Positions 32,937 through 33,230 of a DNA stretch of 33,230 nucleotides are shown in pieces; position 1 is the stretch's first letter; the number at the start of each line of letters is the position of its first letter. Position numbers and translations under genes: made by a program. The DNA comes from Puniceicoccales bacterium Verruco_01 (GTDB taxonomy: Bacteria; Verrucomicrobiota; Verrucomicrobiia; Opitutales; Oceanipulchritudinaceae). The notes beneath the pieces are model-generated. The model was not told the origin of the DNA. It saw nothing but the letters and a program-made list of their open reading frames with translations, and ran no database searches. Where the stretch lies: the NCBI GenBank assembly GCA_001604565.1, contig LVBV01000019.1, positions 1 to 33,230 on the forward strand, written 5' to 3'.

Positions 32937-33230
32937 CAGTCTGCTGAAAAAGTTCTGTTCGGCGCTGATGATGGCACCAGTTTCTCAAATCTTTGCCTCT
33001 TGACGACTCAAATCGTTTCAAATCGTGCTCAACGTCGCGCTTTCTGCCCGTTTCGCCTCGTTTTCGAGGCTTTGGGGCATGGCGGGGCCTATAGCGGCTT
33101 ACGCCGCCGCTGGTTGTAGCGGCAGGTTTGCCTCCGCAAGTGACAGTTTCGCCATTCGGATCAAGTTGCACGCGCTGCCAACAAACTGCGCCACAAAGTG
33201 CGTCTTCTCAGCTCCCTTCCACCGGCTCTT
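32937..33230 (-). mobile_element. Insertion sequence end (right part of an IS, runs off the window)
   Basis: CAGTCTGCTGAAAAAGT at 32937-32953 has the look of the terminal inverted repeat found on many IS of the IS1182/IS5 type. Behind it are about 145 non-coding bases and then the last codons of a transposase. Two hairpins lie in the non-coding part: GCCTCG/CGAGGC (33055-33070) and GCGGC/GCCGC around the transposase stop (33094-33107). The other end is outside the window. Confidence 0.6.
33099..33230 (-). CDS. Transposase, C-terminal fragment
   Basis: The last 43 codons of a frame that enters from the right edge and stops with TAA at 33101-33099. The peptide KSRWKGAEKTHFVAQFVGSA followed by CNLIRMAKLS resembles the C-terminal helix region (R-x-RG-x-K ... 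A-x-NL-x-R) of IS1182/IS5-type DDE transposases. The catalytic residues are outside the window, so it cannot be said whether the gene is intact. Confidence 0.6.
   Translation of the reverse strand, partial: KSRWKGAEKTHFVAQFVGSACNLIRMAKLSLAEANLPLQPAAA

Noticed and set aside
32545..33003. 152-codon plus-strand open frame
   Set aside because: It runs through the palindromic element, the 57-aa gene and the IS end; composition changes abruptly and no domain is seen.

Overview
The window is a GC-rich (roughly 60% or more by eye), gene-dense stretch of a bacterial chromosome. FadL, a Lol-type lipoprotein release pair, an autotransporter and ExbD show a Gram-negative cell envelope. Weak Shine-Dalgarno sites, an outer-membrane cysteine protease autotransporter, a sialate O-acetylesterase and the mix of core genes would fit the PVC group (for example Verrucomicrobiota). 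That placement is inferred from general gene content, with no marker-gene tree behind it. Most of the window is housekeeping sequence, with accessory pieces (toxin-antitoxin pairs, an IS end, a MITE-like palindrome) between the core genes.

Layout. 1-2.4 kb: the start of ilvH behind a tRNA-Val, a FadL-family outer-membrane protein, and a small Cys-rich DUF6951-type protein directly behind a tRNA-Gly. 2.4-8.7 kb: recD2 helicase, a coiled-coil plus HTH DNA-binding protein, tgt (queuosine; its zinc site is degenerate), then pabA/trpG, nrdR, a polysaccharide-deacetylase-like protein and an unknown 160-aa protein, tightly packed on the plus strand. 8.7-12.2 kb: pyrH translationally coupled to meaB on the minus strand, and a secreted sialate O-acetylesterase on the plus strand. 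12.2-12.5 kb: a non-coding cluster of hairpins. 12.5-19.1 kb: a HAD phosphatase, thiC and a lolD/lolE pair, interleaved with three toxin-antitoxin modules (HigBA, MntA-HepT, TacA-TacT). 19.1-24.4 kb: prfB with the classical programmed +1 frameshift, an ATP-grasp-like protein of unknown role, an orphan ExbD, an HDOD regulator whose receiver domain carries Glu in place of the phospho-acceptor Asp, and tRNA-Tyr. 24.5-29.9 kb: a papain-family protease fused to an autotransporter, uvrB, and tRNA-Leu. 29.9-33.2 kb: a minus-strand set with a YihY/BrkB membrane protein, a GYF_2-domain membrane protein, a 161-bp near-palindromic MITE-like element with 6-bp flanking direct repeats, a 57-aa membrane peptide, and the end of an insertion sequence.

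The genes do not form one pathway. Points worth attention: the protease-autotransporter, the Tgt that has lost two zinc cysteines, the phospho-mimic HDOD regulator, the new palindromic element, the hairpin cluster, the coiled-coil/HTH protein with its possible autoregulatory site, and two tRNA genes that seem to lead protein genes. I found no CRISPR array, rRNA gene, prophage or convincing new multi-gene system.
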